A stretch of 64,000 nt of DNA, taken from positions 1,488,001 through 1,552,000 of the forward strand of contig NZ_JACYFK010000001.1 in NCBI RefSeq assembly GCF_014855515.1, in the 5' to 3' direction. Shown here piece after piece: positions 27,482 to 36,187 of this stretch. The stretch is from Euzebyella marina (GTDB taxonomy: Bacteria; Bacteroidota; Bacteroidia; Flavobacteriales; Flavobacteriaceae). The translations under genes and the position numbers were made by a program. The notes under the pieces were generated by a model that was given only the letters and a program-made list of their open reading frames with translations, was not told the origin of the DNA and did no database searches. The number at the start of each line of letters is the position of its first letter. Position 1 is the stretch's first letter.

Positions 27482-29032
27482 TTATGGCTTATCCCACCAG
27501 ACGGTACTGGTAAAAGAGTTTCCTACACCTTGTCTATCAACAGCTTCCTGAAAATTGGCTGCGTTGATGGTGCTTTCTGCGTCAGGTAATACAAAGCGGG
27601 TCGGTATGACGCCACCAGTAAGATTTCCTGGGTAGTTGACGGGGGTCAGTTCCGGATAGCCCGTTCTTCTCCAATTGGCAAAAATTTCATATCCATCCAA
27701 GAATAAAGACACCCATTTTTGAGTATGGATCTGTTCCATTTGTTCATCCATAGAACCACCTGTCAAATAAGGGTTTTGTTCTAGATAACTATCTACCCTG
27801 GTGCTGCTGATAACGCCATCTTCGCCAAAGAGCGACCATTGGGCCATACCTGCCCTTACGGCCGATTCGTATGCACTTTGTGCATCGCCATCGTACCAAC
27901 CTCTTAAGGCCGCTTCTGACAAAAGAAGGTCAACCTCGGCATTGGTAAAAACCAGTAGGGGGGCATCGTATCTTAAAATGGTATTCGGATGAGGTTCTGA
28001 GTAAATGGCAAATTCTGCGGGCTTGCTGTTAAAAGCCGCATTTTGCATGCCTTCTTGCAAGGTAGAGGTAGTATCGGCCACATATCTGTCACCGTTAAGA
28101 ACCCAAACGACCGAAATGGCATTTAATCTTGGGTCTCCTGTAGTTTTAAGGTGGTCAATAAAGGTTTTGGCCAGTTTGCCTCCTTCTACATTATCCTCAC
28201 TTTGCGGATCGATATAATCGCCATCAAGAAGCGCCGTGGCTATCGGGTTTCTACTGGAAACTTGAGAACCATCAACATAATCAATCTTTGCCAAATCATC
28301 GTTACTGGTCATAACACCGCCGGCAATGGCTTTTTCGACCCATGTTTGAGCCAATTGTTCATCTACATTGGTCAATCTCATACCCAAGCGCAGCATTAAC
28401 GAGTAAGCGAATTTTCTCCATTTATCAACATTACCGTCATAGATAAGGTCTGAAGAACCAAAGCTTGTGAGTGAAGGATTTAAGGCGGAAGCCGCTTCCT
28501 CCAATTCATTGAGCATATCGGCATAGATAGCCGATTGTTCGTCATATTTAGGTGTGTACACCTGACCGCTAATACCTTGACCGGCCTCGCTGTAAGGCAC
28601 GTCGCCATACAAATCTGTTATATGATGAAAAATATACGCTCTCCAAATACGGGCTATCGAAAGCTTGGTAACATCTTCCGGGTTTTCGCTTAAGGCTTTG
28701 ATAACCTCTTGTATCTCATTCACCGCATTGGGGTAAACAGCGGTAAAGTAGCCTTTAGAGTAACCATCGTTGAAATATTTATCTCCCGCAGCAGGTACTT
28801 CTTTATAGGTGGCAAATTGTTGCATAGATCCCCCAATGGTCAAGGCTGAGGTTCCGAAGTAACTAACGTTGACCGCATCTAACTGCGCCTTGCTAAAAAG
28901 GTATTCAGGAATGATCTCGCCGTAGGCATCGGGGTTCTCGTTGAGTGACTCAAGACCTTTATCGCATGATAGCAGCGAAAGCCCTATTGCGCTAATGGCC
29001 AGATATTTTGATATAATGAAATTTACTTTCAT
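27482..29032 (-). CDS. SusD/RagB-like outer-membrane substrate-binding lipoprotein
   Basis: 516 residues. A lipoprotein signal (AISAIGLSLLSC, lipid Cys followed by DKG) anchors it to the outer membrane. The SusD_2-type pattern is clear: LESLNENPDAYGEIIPEYLF, SIARIWRAYIFHHITDLYGD with VPYSEAG after it, and GYEIFANWRRTGYPEL near the C-terminus. SusD caps the SusC pore and delivers substrate. Unlike polysaccharide loci, no glycoside hydrolase is nearby, so the cargo is more likely an amino-acid-like or peptide compound. It starts 19 bp after susC. Confidence 0.93.
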   Translation of the reverse strand: MKVNFIISKYLAISAIGLSLLSCDKGLESLNENPDAYGEIIPEYLFSKAQLDAVNVSYFGTSALTIGGSMQQFATYKEVPAAGDKYFNDGYSKGYFTAVYPNAVNEIQEVIKALSENPEDVTKLSIARIWRAYIFHHITDLYGDVPYSEAGQGISGQVYTPKYDEQSAIYADMLNELEEAASALNPSLTSFGSSDLIYDGNVDKWRKFAYSLMLRLGMRLTNVDEQLAQTWVEKAIAGGVMTSNDDLAKIDYVDGSQVSSRNPIATALLDGDYIDPQSEDNVEGGKLAKTFIDHLKTTGDPRLNAISVVWVLNGDRYVADTTSTLQEGMQNAAFNSKPAEFAIYSEPHPNTILRYDAPLLVFTNAEVDLLLSEAALRGWYDGDAQSAYESAVRAGMAQWSLFGEDGVISSTRVDSYLEQNPYLTGGSMDEQMEQIHTQKWVSLFLDGYEIFANWRRTGYPELTPVNYPGNLTGGVIPTRFVLPDAESTINAANFQEAVDRQGVGNSFTSTVWWDKP

Positions 29033-29051
29033 AAGAATGGTTTTATTGCAT

Positions 29052-32000
29052 TTAGAATTTTACGCTCAAATTGATTCCGTAACTCATAGTTCTAGGCACA
29101 CCAAAAGCTTCTAAACCTTGGGCATTGCCATTGGTATAACTTGATTCTGGATCAAAAAGGTCTGTGTTTTTATAAAGGATGGCCAAGTTTCTACCGACCA
29201 ACGAAACAGATAAAGATTGTAATTCTTTAATCTTATTCAACGGAAGGCTATAAGTCAAGATAACTTGACGAAGTTTTACAAAACTACCATCGTAGACGAA
29301 AATGTCGGTGTAATTCTTTTGGTTGTCGTAATAGGTATCTAATTCCTCAACAGGAACTACCCTTGAGTAGGGGTTTCCATTTAAATCGACCCCAGATAAT
29401 TGAAGTCCGTTTTCTCTACCAGGTAAAGTGGCTTTTGTTAAACCGAACCTATGGGCATATTGCGCGAGGTTAGAGTAAATGGAGTTTCCGAACTTACCAT
29501 CTAGAAGTACGTTCAATGAGAAGTTTTTGTATTTAAAAGTGTTGGTAAGACCCATGGTCAAAGGAGGTACACCTTCACCAAGTTCCATAATCTCGCTTCT
29601 TAGCTCATAACCACTGTTTTGGTCATAAATGATTTCACCGGCATCGTTTCTGGCCATACGGTATCCCCAAATGGTACCGTAAGGTCTTCCGACCACGTTT
29701 TGAATCGAACCGCCACCGATTCCACTACCAACCTGAATGGTATTCAATCCTTCGGCGAGCGACACAATCTCACTTTTATTATAAGCCATGTTATAGCTCA
29801 CGTCCCAAGAAAAATTATCATTTCTGATCGGTGTACCTGAAATAAGCATTTCAATACCCTTGTTGCTAATTTCACCAACATTTAAAAGTGCCTGTGTATA
29901 ACCGGAAGCCGTTGAAATATCTGATTGAACGATGTCATCGGTAGTTTTTCTGTTGTAGAAAGTAAGGTCAAGACCCAATCGGTTGTTCAGCATTCTCAAA
30001 TCAAGACCGGCCTCATAAGTAGTAGAGGTAAGAGGTCGTAAATTCGGATTGGTTACCAAACTGGATGAAATCGCCTGAAGAGGTCTACCGTTATGACCTC
30101 CTTGTACGGTACCGTAAGTCTGGTTGATTAAGTAAGGATCTGGAGCACCGCCCCCTACTTCGGCCCATGAGCCTCTTAATTTGAATAGATTGATTGCTTG
30201 TGGTAGCTCAAAAGCTTGAGATACCAAGAAGCTACCACCAACCGAAGGGTAAAAAATACTATTGTTTTCAGGGCTTAGCGTAGAGAACCAATCTTGGCGA
30301 CCTGTCAATGTCAAATAGGCGAACCCTTTATAACCAAAATCTACCGAACCGAACAAAGAATTGACTCCTGTAGTTCTGTTAATAGGGGTAGTGGTCAGGG
30401 TAGCCAAGTTGGTATAGCTATAGAATTCCGGGATGGTAAACTCACTACCGCTGATTTGGGTAGAATTATTAATGTTCTTCTGTTTGTTACCACCTACTAA
30501 AGCCGTCAAATTAAAATCTTCGAAAAGGTCAACCGAGTAATTGGCGGTTAAAAGCATGTTAGTTTCCGACACATCAGACTTTAAAGACTCATAGCTTCCC
30601 TGAGGTCTAAAGGCTGTATAGGAAGGAGTGATGCCTTCATATTCGAAGTTGTAGAAATCTCTACTGACGCTTCCCCTTAGATATAGATTGTCCAAAATAT
30701 CATAGCGAAGATTGAACTGGCCGATAAAACGGTTTTTCTTATCGTTGTTTTTGTATCGGTTCACGACCCAATATGGGTTGTTCGCCACGTTAACTGGGTT
30801 CCATAACAATTCAGTTCCGTCTTCATAATAACCGGGGGCCATATTGGTAACATCGACCGTATTGGATACCAAGTTAGTTGCCCATGCGGAATTGTAATCG
30901 GCATAACCGGTACCTGGCCTGTTGCTGGCCTTTTCCAAGTTGTACTGAACCACTGTTTCTAGGCTTAATCGCTCGCTTAATTTGGCATTCAAGCTCAAGT
31001 TGGTGGTTTTTCTGTTGAACGATGAATTAGGAACTACACTTTGATTGTCGGTATTGGAAAGCGATATTCTATAATTGATGTCTTCGTTACCTCCCGAAAA
31101 AGCAATGGTGTTAACGAAATTGGTTCCGGTACGGTAAAAGTTTTTGATATTGTCTTTCACATTAACGGGGGAGTACGGTCTTTCAACACCGTCGAATTGA
31201 ACAACGGGCGAGCCATCCATTAAAGCGCCATAAGAAAGTCTACCCCATTCGATAGCTTCATCTTGTGTAGCGGGTTTTCTACCATTTGCTCCCGCCCCGT
31301 ATACATATTGAAAATCTGGAAATATAGATGGGGTGTCAAAAGTAACGTTGCTGTTAAACTGCACGCCAATACCTCTTTGAGCAACCCCTTTTTTGGTAGT
31401 AATCAAAATAACACCGTTAGAAGCTCGTGAACCGTAAAGTGCAGCAGCAGCACCTCCTTTAAGAACACTGATGGTTTCAATGTCATCAGGGTTGATACCT
31501 GCAATACCATCACCACGGTCAACGTTGATTCCTTGACCATCAGTGGTAGAACCGCCACCGGGTATAGAGTTGTCAATGGGCATGCCGTTAACTACATATA
31601 GTGGTTGGTTATTGCCCGATAGCGATCCGTTTCCCCTGATAATGACCCTACTTGATCCACCTGGCCCTGTGGCAAGCCCTGTAGCGTTTACCCCTGCTAT
31701 TTTTCCGGTAAGGGCATTGGCAATATTTGTTTCCCGTGCATCGGTAAACTCATCGCCGGCCACCTCAGATACGGAGTAGGCCAAAGCCTTTTCATCCCTT
31801 TTTATACCTAGGGCCGTCACTACGACTTCATCAAGTGCTTGGGCATCTTCGGCAAGGGTCACGTTAACAACGTCAGTACTGCCGTCCAATGTCTGTTCTA
31901 CCGTTTTCATGCCCAAGTATGAGAATACAAGTGTAGCCGTGCTAGATTCTACTTCAATGGAGTAATTGCCATCAAAGTCGCTCAATGCGCCATTGGTGCT

Positions 32001-32399
32001 GCCCTTTTCTTGCACCGTAACCCCAGGTAGGGGTACACCATCGGCGTCTAATACCTGACCGGTAATGACACTACTCTGGTCGGGAGCTTCGGTTTTGGTC
32101 TTTGTGGGAAGAGCATCTTGAGATATGGCTATGTTATTGCCCACGATACGAAAGGTGTAAACCGTTCTTTGTGTAAATTCTTGCAGTACCAGCTCTACCG
32201 TTTTGTTCTCGAAAGCATATTCGCCCGGTAATTTGTCTTTGGTGTTGATATCATCTGCGTAGGCAAATTTGTAATTGGTCTGCGATTCGATAATACTAAT
32301 TACCCGCCCAAGGGTTGGCCCGCTAAGCGAAAGCGATACTTCTTGCGGATTACCCATCGAGGGCAGGTAAAAAAGTAGTAGTAATAATATTTGCTTCAT
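29052..32399 (-). CDS. SusC/RagA TonB-dependent outer-membrane importer with STN signalling domain
   Basis: 1115 residues. In order: signal peptide; an STN domain at about 22-90 (LSLSGPTLGRVISIIESQTN), the part that talks to FecR; a carboxypeptidase-regulatory-like domain at about 95-170 (VITGQVLDADGVPLPGVTVQ); a TonB-box/plug region (LDEVVVTALGIKRDEKAL, then NGVILITTKKG); and a long beta-barrel ending in aromatic SYGINLSVKF. It actively imports the substrate bound by SusD using TonB energy. It heads the five-gene operon and is preceded by a long untranslated region. Confidence 0.95.
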   Translation of the reverse strand: MKQILLLLLFYLPSMGNPQEVSLSLSGPTLGRVISIIESQTNYKFAYADDINTKDKLPGEYAFENKTVELVLQEFTQRTVYTFRIVGNNIAISQDALPTKTKTEAPDQSSVITGQVLDADGVPLPGVTVQEKGSTNGALSDFDGNYSIEVESSTATLVFSYLGMKTVEQTLDGSTDVVNVTLAEDAQALDEVVVTALGIKRDEKALAYSVSEVAGDEFTDARETNIANALTGKIAGVNATGLATGPGGSSRVIIRGNGSLSGNNQPLYVVNGMPIDNSIPGGGSTTDGQGINVDRGDGIAGINPDDIETISVLKGGAAAALYGSRASNGVILITTKKGVAQRGIGVQFNSNVTFDTPSIFPDFQYVYGAGANGRKPATQDEAIEWGRLSYGALMDGSPVVQFDGVERPYSPVNVKDNIKNFYRTGTNFVNTIAFSGGNEDINYRISLSNTDNQSVVPNSSFNRKTTNLSLNAKLSERLSLETVVQYNLEKASNRPGTGYADYNSAWATNLVSNTVDVTNMAPGYYEDGTELLWNPVNVANNPYWVVNRYKNNDKKNRFIGQFNLRYDILDNLYLRGSVSRDFYNFEYEGITPSYTAFRPQGSYESLKSDVSETNMLLTANYSVDLFEDFNLTALVGGNKQKNINNSTQISGSEFTIPEFYSYTNLATLTTTPINRTTGVNSLFGSVDFGYKGFAYLTLTGRQDWFSTLSPENNSIFYPSVGGSFLVSQAFELPQAINLFKLRGSWAEVGGGAPDPYLINQTYGTVQGGHNGRPLQAISSSLVTNPNLRPLTSTTYEAGLDLRMLNNRLGLDLTFYNRKTTDDIVQSDISTASGYTQALLNVGEISNKGIEMLISGTPIRNDNFSWDVSYNMAYNKSEIVSLAEGLNTIQVGSGIGGGSIQNVVGRPYGTIWGYRMARNDAGEIIYDQNSGYELRSEIMELGEGVPPLTMGLTNTFKYKNFSLNVLLDGKFGNSIYSNLAQYAHRFGLTKATLPGRENGLQLSGVDLNGNPYSRVVPVEELDTYYDNQKNYTDIFVYDGSFVKLRQVILTYSLPLNKIKELQSLSVSLVGRNLAILYKNTDLFDPESSYTNGNAQGLEAFGVPRTMSYGINLSVKF

Positions 32400-32865
32400 A
32401 ATGAATGTTTCTTTTTAGAACTATTGCTTAAATAGAAATAGGGTGATAATCTTTGGCCCGAATAGCTTTCTTATAAAGAATCGGGAAGTAGAAAATTTGG
32501 TTGTTTAGAACTTGCCAAAAGGCAGTGCGGTGAAGAGATTCTTTTTTTCATTTCATTTAGTTTTTGGTTGGAATATTTTCGGGTTATCAAATCGTTAACC
32601 CGGTTTTGTTTTCTACTTACTTGATCAAGGTAAATAGACGGAAGACCTGTTTTTGAAAAACCTTTTTCATTGGTCTTCACATCGTTTTAACAACCAAAGG
32701 AAAAAATGTTCCTAATTATTTTTTTACTTTTTCTTCATTTTTGCATAATATTCGAATGGTGGTGTCATTTTTTTTGAAAATGATGTATATAATTCCTTCT
32801 TTTTGTAGAAATAATTAAATGTCAGATTTCGTTGTAAACCGATTTTTGGGTTATATGGGAAAAAA
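32400..32865. other. Long intergenic region upstream of the SusC operon
   Basis: About 470 AT-rich bases between the SusC start and the next terminator. It must hold the operon promoter, but no clear TAnnTTTG box was found on the minus strand, which fits use of the dedicated ECF sigma factor. Small inverted repeats are present: TCATTTT/AAAATGA (32765-32783) and TTCTT-ata-AAGAA (32468-32480). A 69-codon frame (32471-32680, minus) has no family resemblance and is not called. Confidence 0.45.
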
Positions 32866-32901
32866 CAACGGCGGAACCTGATTTTTCAGGTTCCGCCGTT
32901 G
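32866..32901 (-). terminator. Strong terminator after the lipoprotein serine hydrolase
   Basis: A perfect 16-bp stem (32866-32881 with 32886-32901), rich in GGCGGAACC, closes a TTTT loop. Leftward it runs into AAAAAA on the plus strand, which is a U-tract on the minus strand; rightward a TTTTTT run makes it possibly bidirectional. It insulates the SusC promoter region from the serine hydrolase transcript. Confidence 0.88.
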
Positions 32902-32933
32902 GGAACTTTTTTGAATGTCGATTTTTAGTTCTT

Positions 32934-34205
32934 CTACTCTACTTCTATAGGTCCATACACAGCATCTCTAAAACTTTTGTGAAGACCAATTTGATCATAG
33001 GGAAATAATTGAACAAACATAACTGCTGTGAGGTCATTTACAGGGTCTACCCAAAATAAGGTGCTGGCGGCACCATCCCAAAAGAATTCTCCTACCACAC
33101 CATTATTTTCATCTGCGTTGGCAGGTGGCGCGGTTCTAACGGCAAAGTCGATACCAAAACCAACTTGACCTTTGCTAGGTAAAAAATGTCGTTCGGTAAT
33201 GCTATCGGCCAATTGGTTGGTAGCCATTAACTGTACCGTTTCAGGTTTTAATATCTCTACCGAATCAATACTGCCCTCGTGCACGAGCATTCGCGCGAAT
33301 TTCATATAATCGTCTAATGTAGAAGTCAGTCCTGAACCTCCTCTGGTCAGGGGCCATTTTTCAAGATAGTTGCTGTAGGTGAGGGTATCTCTTTCTATGG
33401 TTCCTTTACCTGTTCTACGGTAAAGTGCCGCAAAACGCTTACGATCTTTCTCGGGAATGAAATAGCGGGTCTCCTCCATTCCTAATTTATCAAGTACGTG
33501 TTCGCGAACATATTGCTGGTAGGGCATGCCGGAAATTCTTTCCACTAGAAAAGCCTGCACATCAACGCAAGGGCCATAGAGCCATTCTTCACCAGGATGA
33601 AACTGTAGCGGTAACTTTCCCATTTTCTCGGCCATTTCAACCAAGTTGTTATTTCTGTTCAATGCATCGGCCTCGGCAACCATTTTTCCTAAGGGTGTAT
33701 CACCAATTCCGGCAAAACCGGCAGTATGTCTAGTAATATCACGAATGGTTATGGGTCTTCGGGCATCTTCTAGAATTGGTTTTCCACTGGAATCTTCACC
33801 AACATAGACTTTCATATCGGCAAATTCAGGGGCGTATTTTTCAAGAGGGTCATCTAACTGAAACTTGCCTTCTTCAAATAATGTCATAAGTGCCGTTCCG
33901 GTGACAGGTTTGGTCATTGAGTAAATTTGTACGATCGTAGACCTATCCATAGGTTTTTGCGCTTCTACATCGGCGAAACCAAATGCATTGAAATAGACTT
34001 CTTTGTCTTTTTCGTAAATCAAGGCCGAAACCCCTGCAATATCGCCCGCGTCGACAAAACTTTTCAGAACTGAGTCTATTCTTTGCTTTACCGAGTCGGA
34101 GACGATCGGGTTTTCGGTCGTTTGTACTTTTTCGTTGCCTGTTTCTTTACAAGATAAAACTAGGGCTAGCATGGCAATTGCAATGCTAATTGAAGTTGTT
34201 TTCAT
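32934..34205 (-). CDS. Lipoprotein serine hydrolase, beta-lactamase/D-aminopeptidase family
   Basis: 423 residues. A lipoprotein signal (AIAMLALVLSC-KE) replaces the plain signal peptide of the paralogue at 4177. The SxxK motif is S-M-T-K in IYSMTKPVTGTALM (about residue 97), and YGPCVDVQAFLVE corresponds to the Tyr motif region. The core phrases ITRHTAGFAG and LTRGGSGLTSTLDDYMKFAR are typical. It is last in a run from the Ldh gene (31 bp gap), and the strong terminator follows. A D-amino-acid-containing peptide or an ester is a possible substrate; the choice is not fixed by sequence. Confidence 0.87.
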   Translation of the reverse strand: MKTTSISIAIAMLALVLSCKETGNEKVQTTENPIVSDSVKQRIDSVLKSFVDAGDIAGVSALIYEKDKEVYFNAFGFADVEAQKPMDRSTIVQIYSMTKPVTGTALMTLFEEGKFQLDDPLEKYAPEFADMKVYVGEDSSGKPILEDARRPITIRDITRHTAGFAGIGDTPLGKMVAEADALNRNNNLVEMAEKMGKLPLQFHPGEEWLYGPCVDVQAFLVERISGMPYQQYVREHVLDKLGMEETRYFIPEKDRKRFAALYRRTGKGTIERDTLTYSNYLEKWPLTRGGSGLTSTLDDYMKFARMLVHEGSIDSVEILKPETVQLMATNQLADSITERHFLPSKGQVGFGIDFAVRTAPPANADENNGVVGEFFWDGAASTLFWVDPVNDLTAVMFVQLFPYDQIGLHKSFRDAVYGPIEVE

Positions 34206-34236
34206 AAGGTGTAGTTTATAGTTGTTGAGTCGTATT

Positions 34237-35256
34237 TTAATTGGCTAGAGCGCATACCTTTTTCCAGATTTCCGTACTGACAGGAATTCCCTCTTTTTTG
34301 TTCCTTTCCCGAGTAAGAACCGTTCGTTCACCGGGGTAGTAGGTTCTATCGCCTTCTTTCAATGGTTCAACATTGTGGGTAAAATCGATAATCTCTTTTA
34401 ATAATCTCTCTTGAATATCGGTATCGTTAAAGTTATTTCTCGAAATACAGATGAAAACCTGAGAAAGCGCTACCTCTAGATCCTTTCCGGCAATTTTTGA
34501 AGTTGAATTACCCAGTGATAGAACGGTTGCCAACATATCCAATACCATCGAAAGGGCAGAGCCTTTCCAATAGCCTATGGGTAAACCTCTTTCCTTTACC
34601 AAGATTTTTTTCGGGTCGTTAGAGAGTTGGTCGTTATCGTCCCACCCGCCAGGAAATGGTAATTTCTCGCCTTTTAAGCGGTAATCGTTGATTTTTCCAA
34701 AGGCGAATTGCGATATGGCCATGTCAAGTACAATATGTCCCTCTTTTCTTGGAATCGAAACAATAAACGGATTGTTGCCCAATCTACTGTCTTTTCCGCC
34801 CCAAGGCGGCATATTGGGTTGGGTATTGGTAAACATAATTCCGATACAGTCATTATTGGCAGCTTGCCAACCGTAGGTGCCGCCGCGCATCCAATGATTG
34901 GTGTTACGAAGGGCGACTAAACCCATGCCATGCTTTTGTGCCAGTTCAATTGCCCTATCGGTGCACTTTATGCCATTAATGATGCCGGGGCCTAATTTAC
35001 CGTCCCATCTTTCTATACTGCCCATTCCTTCGACCTTTTCCGCCTCCGCATTTATATCTACAAGTCCCTTTTCCACATAATCGATAAAAAGGGGCACTCG
35101 ATTAATGCCATGAGAGTTGATGCCGTCTAAAGTGCTCTCACTGTAAGTGTTTGCCAATTGTTGTGCCTTCGATGGGGTGAAATCATATTTGAGAAAAAGG
35201 TTCAAAAGAACTTGCTGCATTTCTTCAAATGGAATTCTCTTTTGGTTGGATGACAT
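34237..35256 (-). CDS. Ldh-family NAD(P)-dependent 2-keto acid/imine reductase
   Basis: 339 residues of the malate/L-lactate/ureidoglycolate dehydrogenase family, which is unrelated to classical Rossmann dehydrogenases. Typical landmarks: YSESTLDGINSHGINRVPLF, the catalytic His region ALRNTNHWMRGGTYGWQAA, FTNTQPNMPPWGG and LDMAISQFAFGKI. Family members reduce 2-oxo acids, 2,3-diketogulonate, sulfopyruvate or cyclic imines such as piperideine-2-carboxylate. Its presence next to a predicted deamination locus suggests reduction of a keto acid or imine product in the cytoplasm. It is about 80 bp downstream of the transporter gene. Confidence 0.88.
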   Translation of the reverse strand: MSSNQKRIPFEEMQQVLLNLFLKYDFTPSKAQQLANTYSESTLDGINSHGINRVPLFIDYVEKGLVDINAEAEKVEGMGSIERWDGKLGPGIINGIKCTDRAIELAQKHGMGLVALRNTNHWMRGGTYGWQAANNDCIGIMFTNTQPNMPPWGGKDSRLGNNPFIVSIPRKEGHIVLDMAISQFAFGKINDYRLKGEKLPFPGGWDDNDQLSNDPKKILVKERGLPIGYWKGSALSMVLDMLATVLSLGNSTSKIAGKDLEVALSQVFICISRNNFNDTDIQERLLKEIIDFTHNVEPLKEGDRTYYPGERTVLTRERNKKEGIPVSTEIWKKVCALAN

Positions 35257-35337
35257 TATAGAAAGGAATGTTTTTGATTAAGGTTTTTTCAAAAATGTTG
35301 ACCGTGAACTTTTTTGAAAGTAAAAGGATGAGGTAAG

Positions 35338-36186
35338 TTAACCTTTTTTTGTATTCAATCTCGTAATCAAAAAGCTACTAATCAAAATCAAGATACCGCC
35401 TAATACAGTATTAATGCTGAGGGTTTCATTTCTTACGAAATAGCCCAGGGCAATGGCACTTATGATTTCGATGTACATGAGTCCGGAAGCTGTTGATGCG
35501 GGCAGATGCTTAAGGCCGTAAAAGAAAAGCTGGAACACAACGATGCCAATCCAAAATCCGTAAAAAACTCCCAAGCCTATCTGTTCCCACTCCACCGCTG
35601 GAAGAAAAAATAAAAAAGGAATAAAGAAGACGCTACTTATAAGGTTTTGATATACAATCGTCTGATTTTGGGTGTAATAATGCGATTCAGATTTGAACAT
35701 CACAACGGTAATGGCATAACCAAAAGCGCAAAGAACCGCTGCTACCATACCGATCATATCATTGTTCTCAAACGAAAATGATTTATCGGAGTAGGTGACG
35801 GCCATACCTACAAAGGCCAAAAAAAGTAGGCCGACCTGTTCTTTTAAGAGAGGTCTTTTATAATATTTGACTTCAATCAGAAAAACAAATATGGGCCAAG
35901 AGTAGACCAGAACAATGGCATTACCGATAGAGGTATATATGAAGGCAAGCAAGTAAAAATAAAGGCGTACCACATTGATGGTAGAAGCCAAAAGCATTTT
36001 TTTATAATTACCGGTGAAAAGCGGTTTTGATTTACTGAAAAGAACGGGCAGTAAAATTAAAATAGGCACCATGGTGCGAAAAAATGCGATAGCCCCCGCA
36101 GAAAGGGTGTTCATTTGTTTAATGAGTACCCCATTACTGCCAGCGATAACAGCACATAAAATAATTGCGTAAAGTGCTTTTTTCAA
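35338..36186 (-). CDS. DMT-superfamily (EamA) membrane transporter
   Basis: 282 residues with about ten hydrophobic segments arranged as two EamA repeats (GSNGVLIKQMNTLSAGAIAF at the first, ASTASGLMYIEIISAIALGY in the second). DMT proteins mostly export amino acids or metabolites; the cargo is unknown. The start codon is TTG at 36184-36186, one base after the stop codon of the upstream gene (TAG-A-TTG), so translation is probably coupled to the esterase-like gene. Confidence 0.85.
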   Translation of the reverse strand: MKKALYAIILCAVIAGSNGVLIKQMNTLSAGAIAFFRTMVPILILLPVLFSKSKPLFTGNYKKMLLASTINVVRLYFYLLAFIYTSIGNAIVLVYSWPIFVFLIEVKYYKRPLLKEQVGLLFLAFVGMAVTYSDKSFSFENNDMIGMVAAVLCAFGYAITVVMFKSESHYYTQNQTIVYQNLISSVFFIPFLFFLPAVEWEQIGLGVFYGFWIGIVVFQLFFYGLKHLPASTASGLMYIEIISAIALGYFVRNETLSINTVLGGILILISSFLITRLNTKKG

Positions 36187-36187
36187 T

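Noticed and set aside
32471-32680. 69-codon open frame upstream of susC
   Set aside because: Low-complexity, no signal peptide, no family resemblance and in the region expected to hold the promoter.
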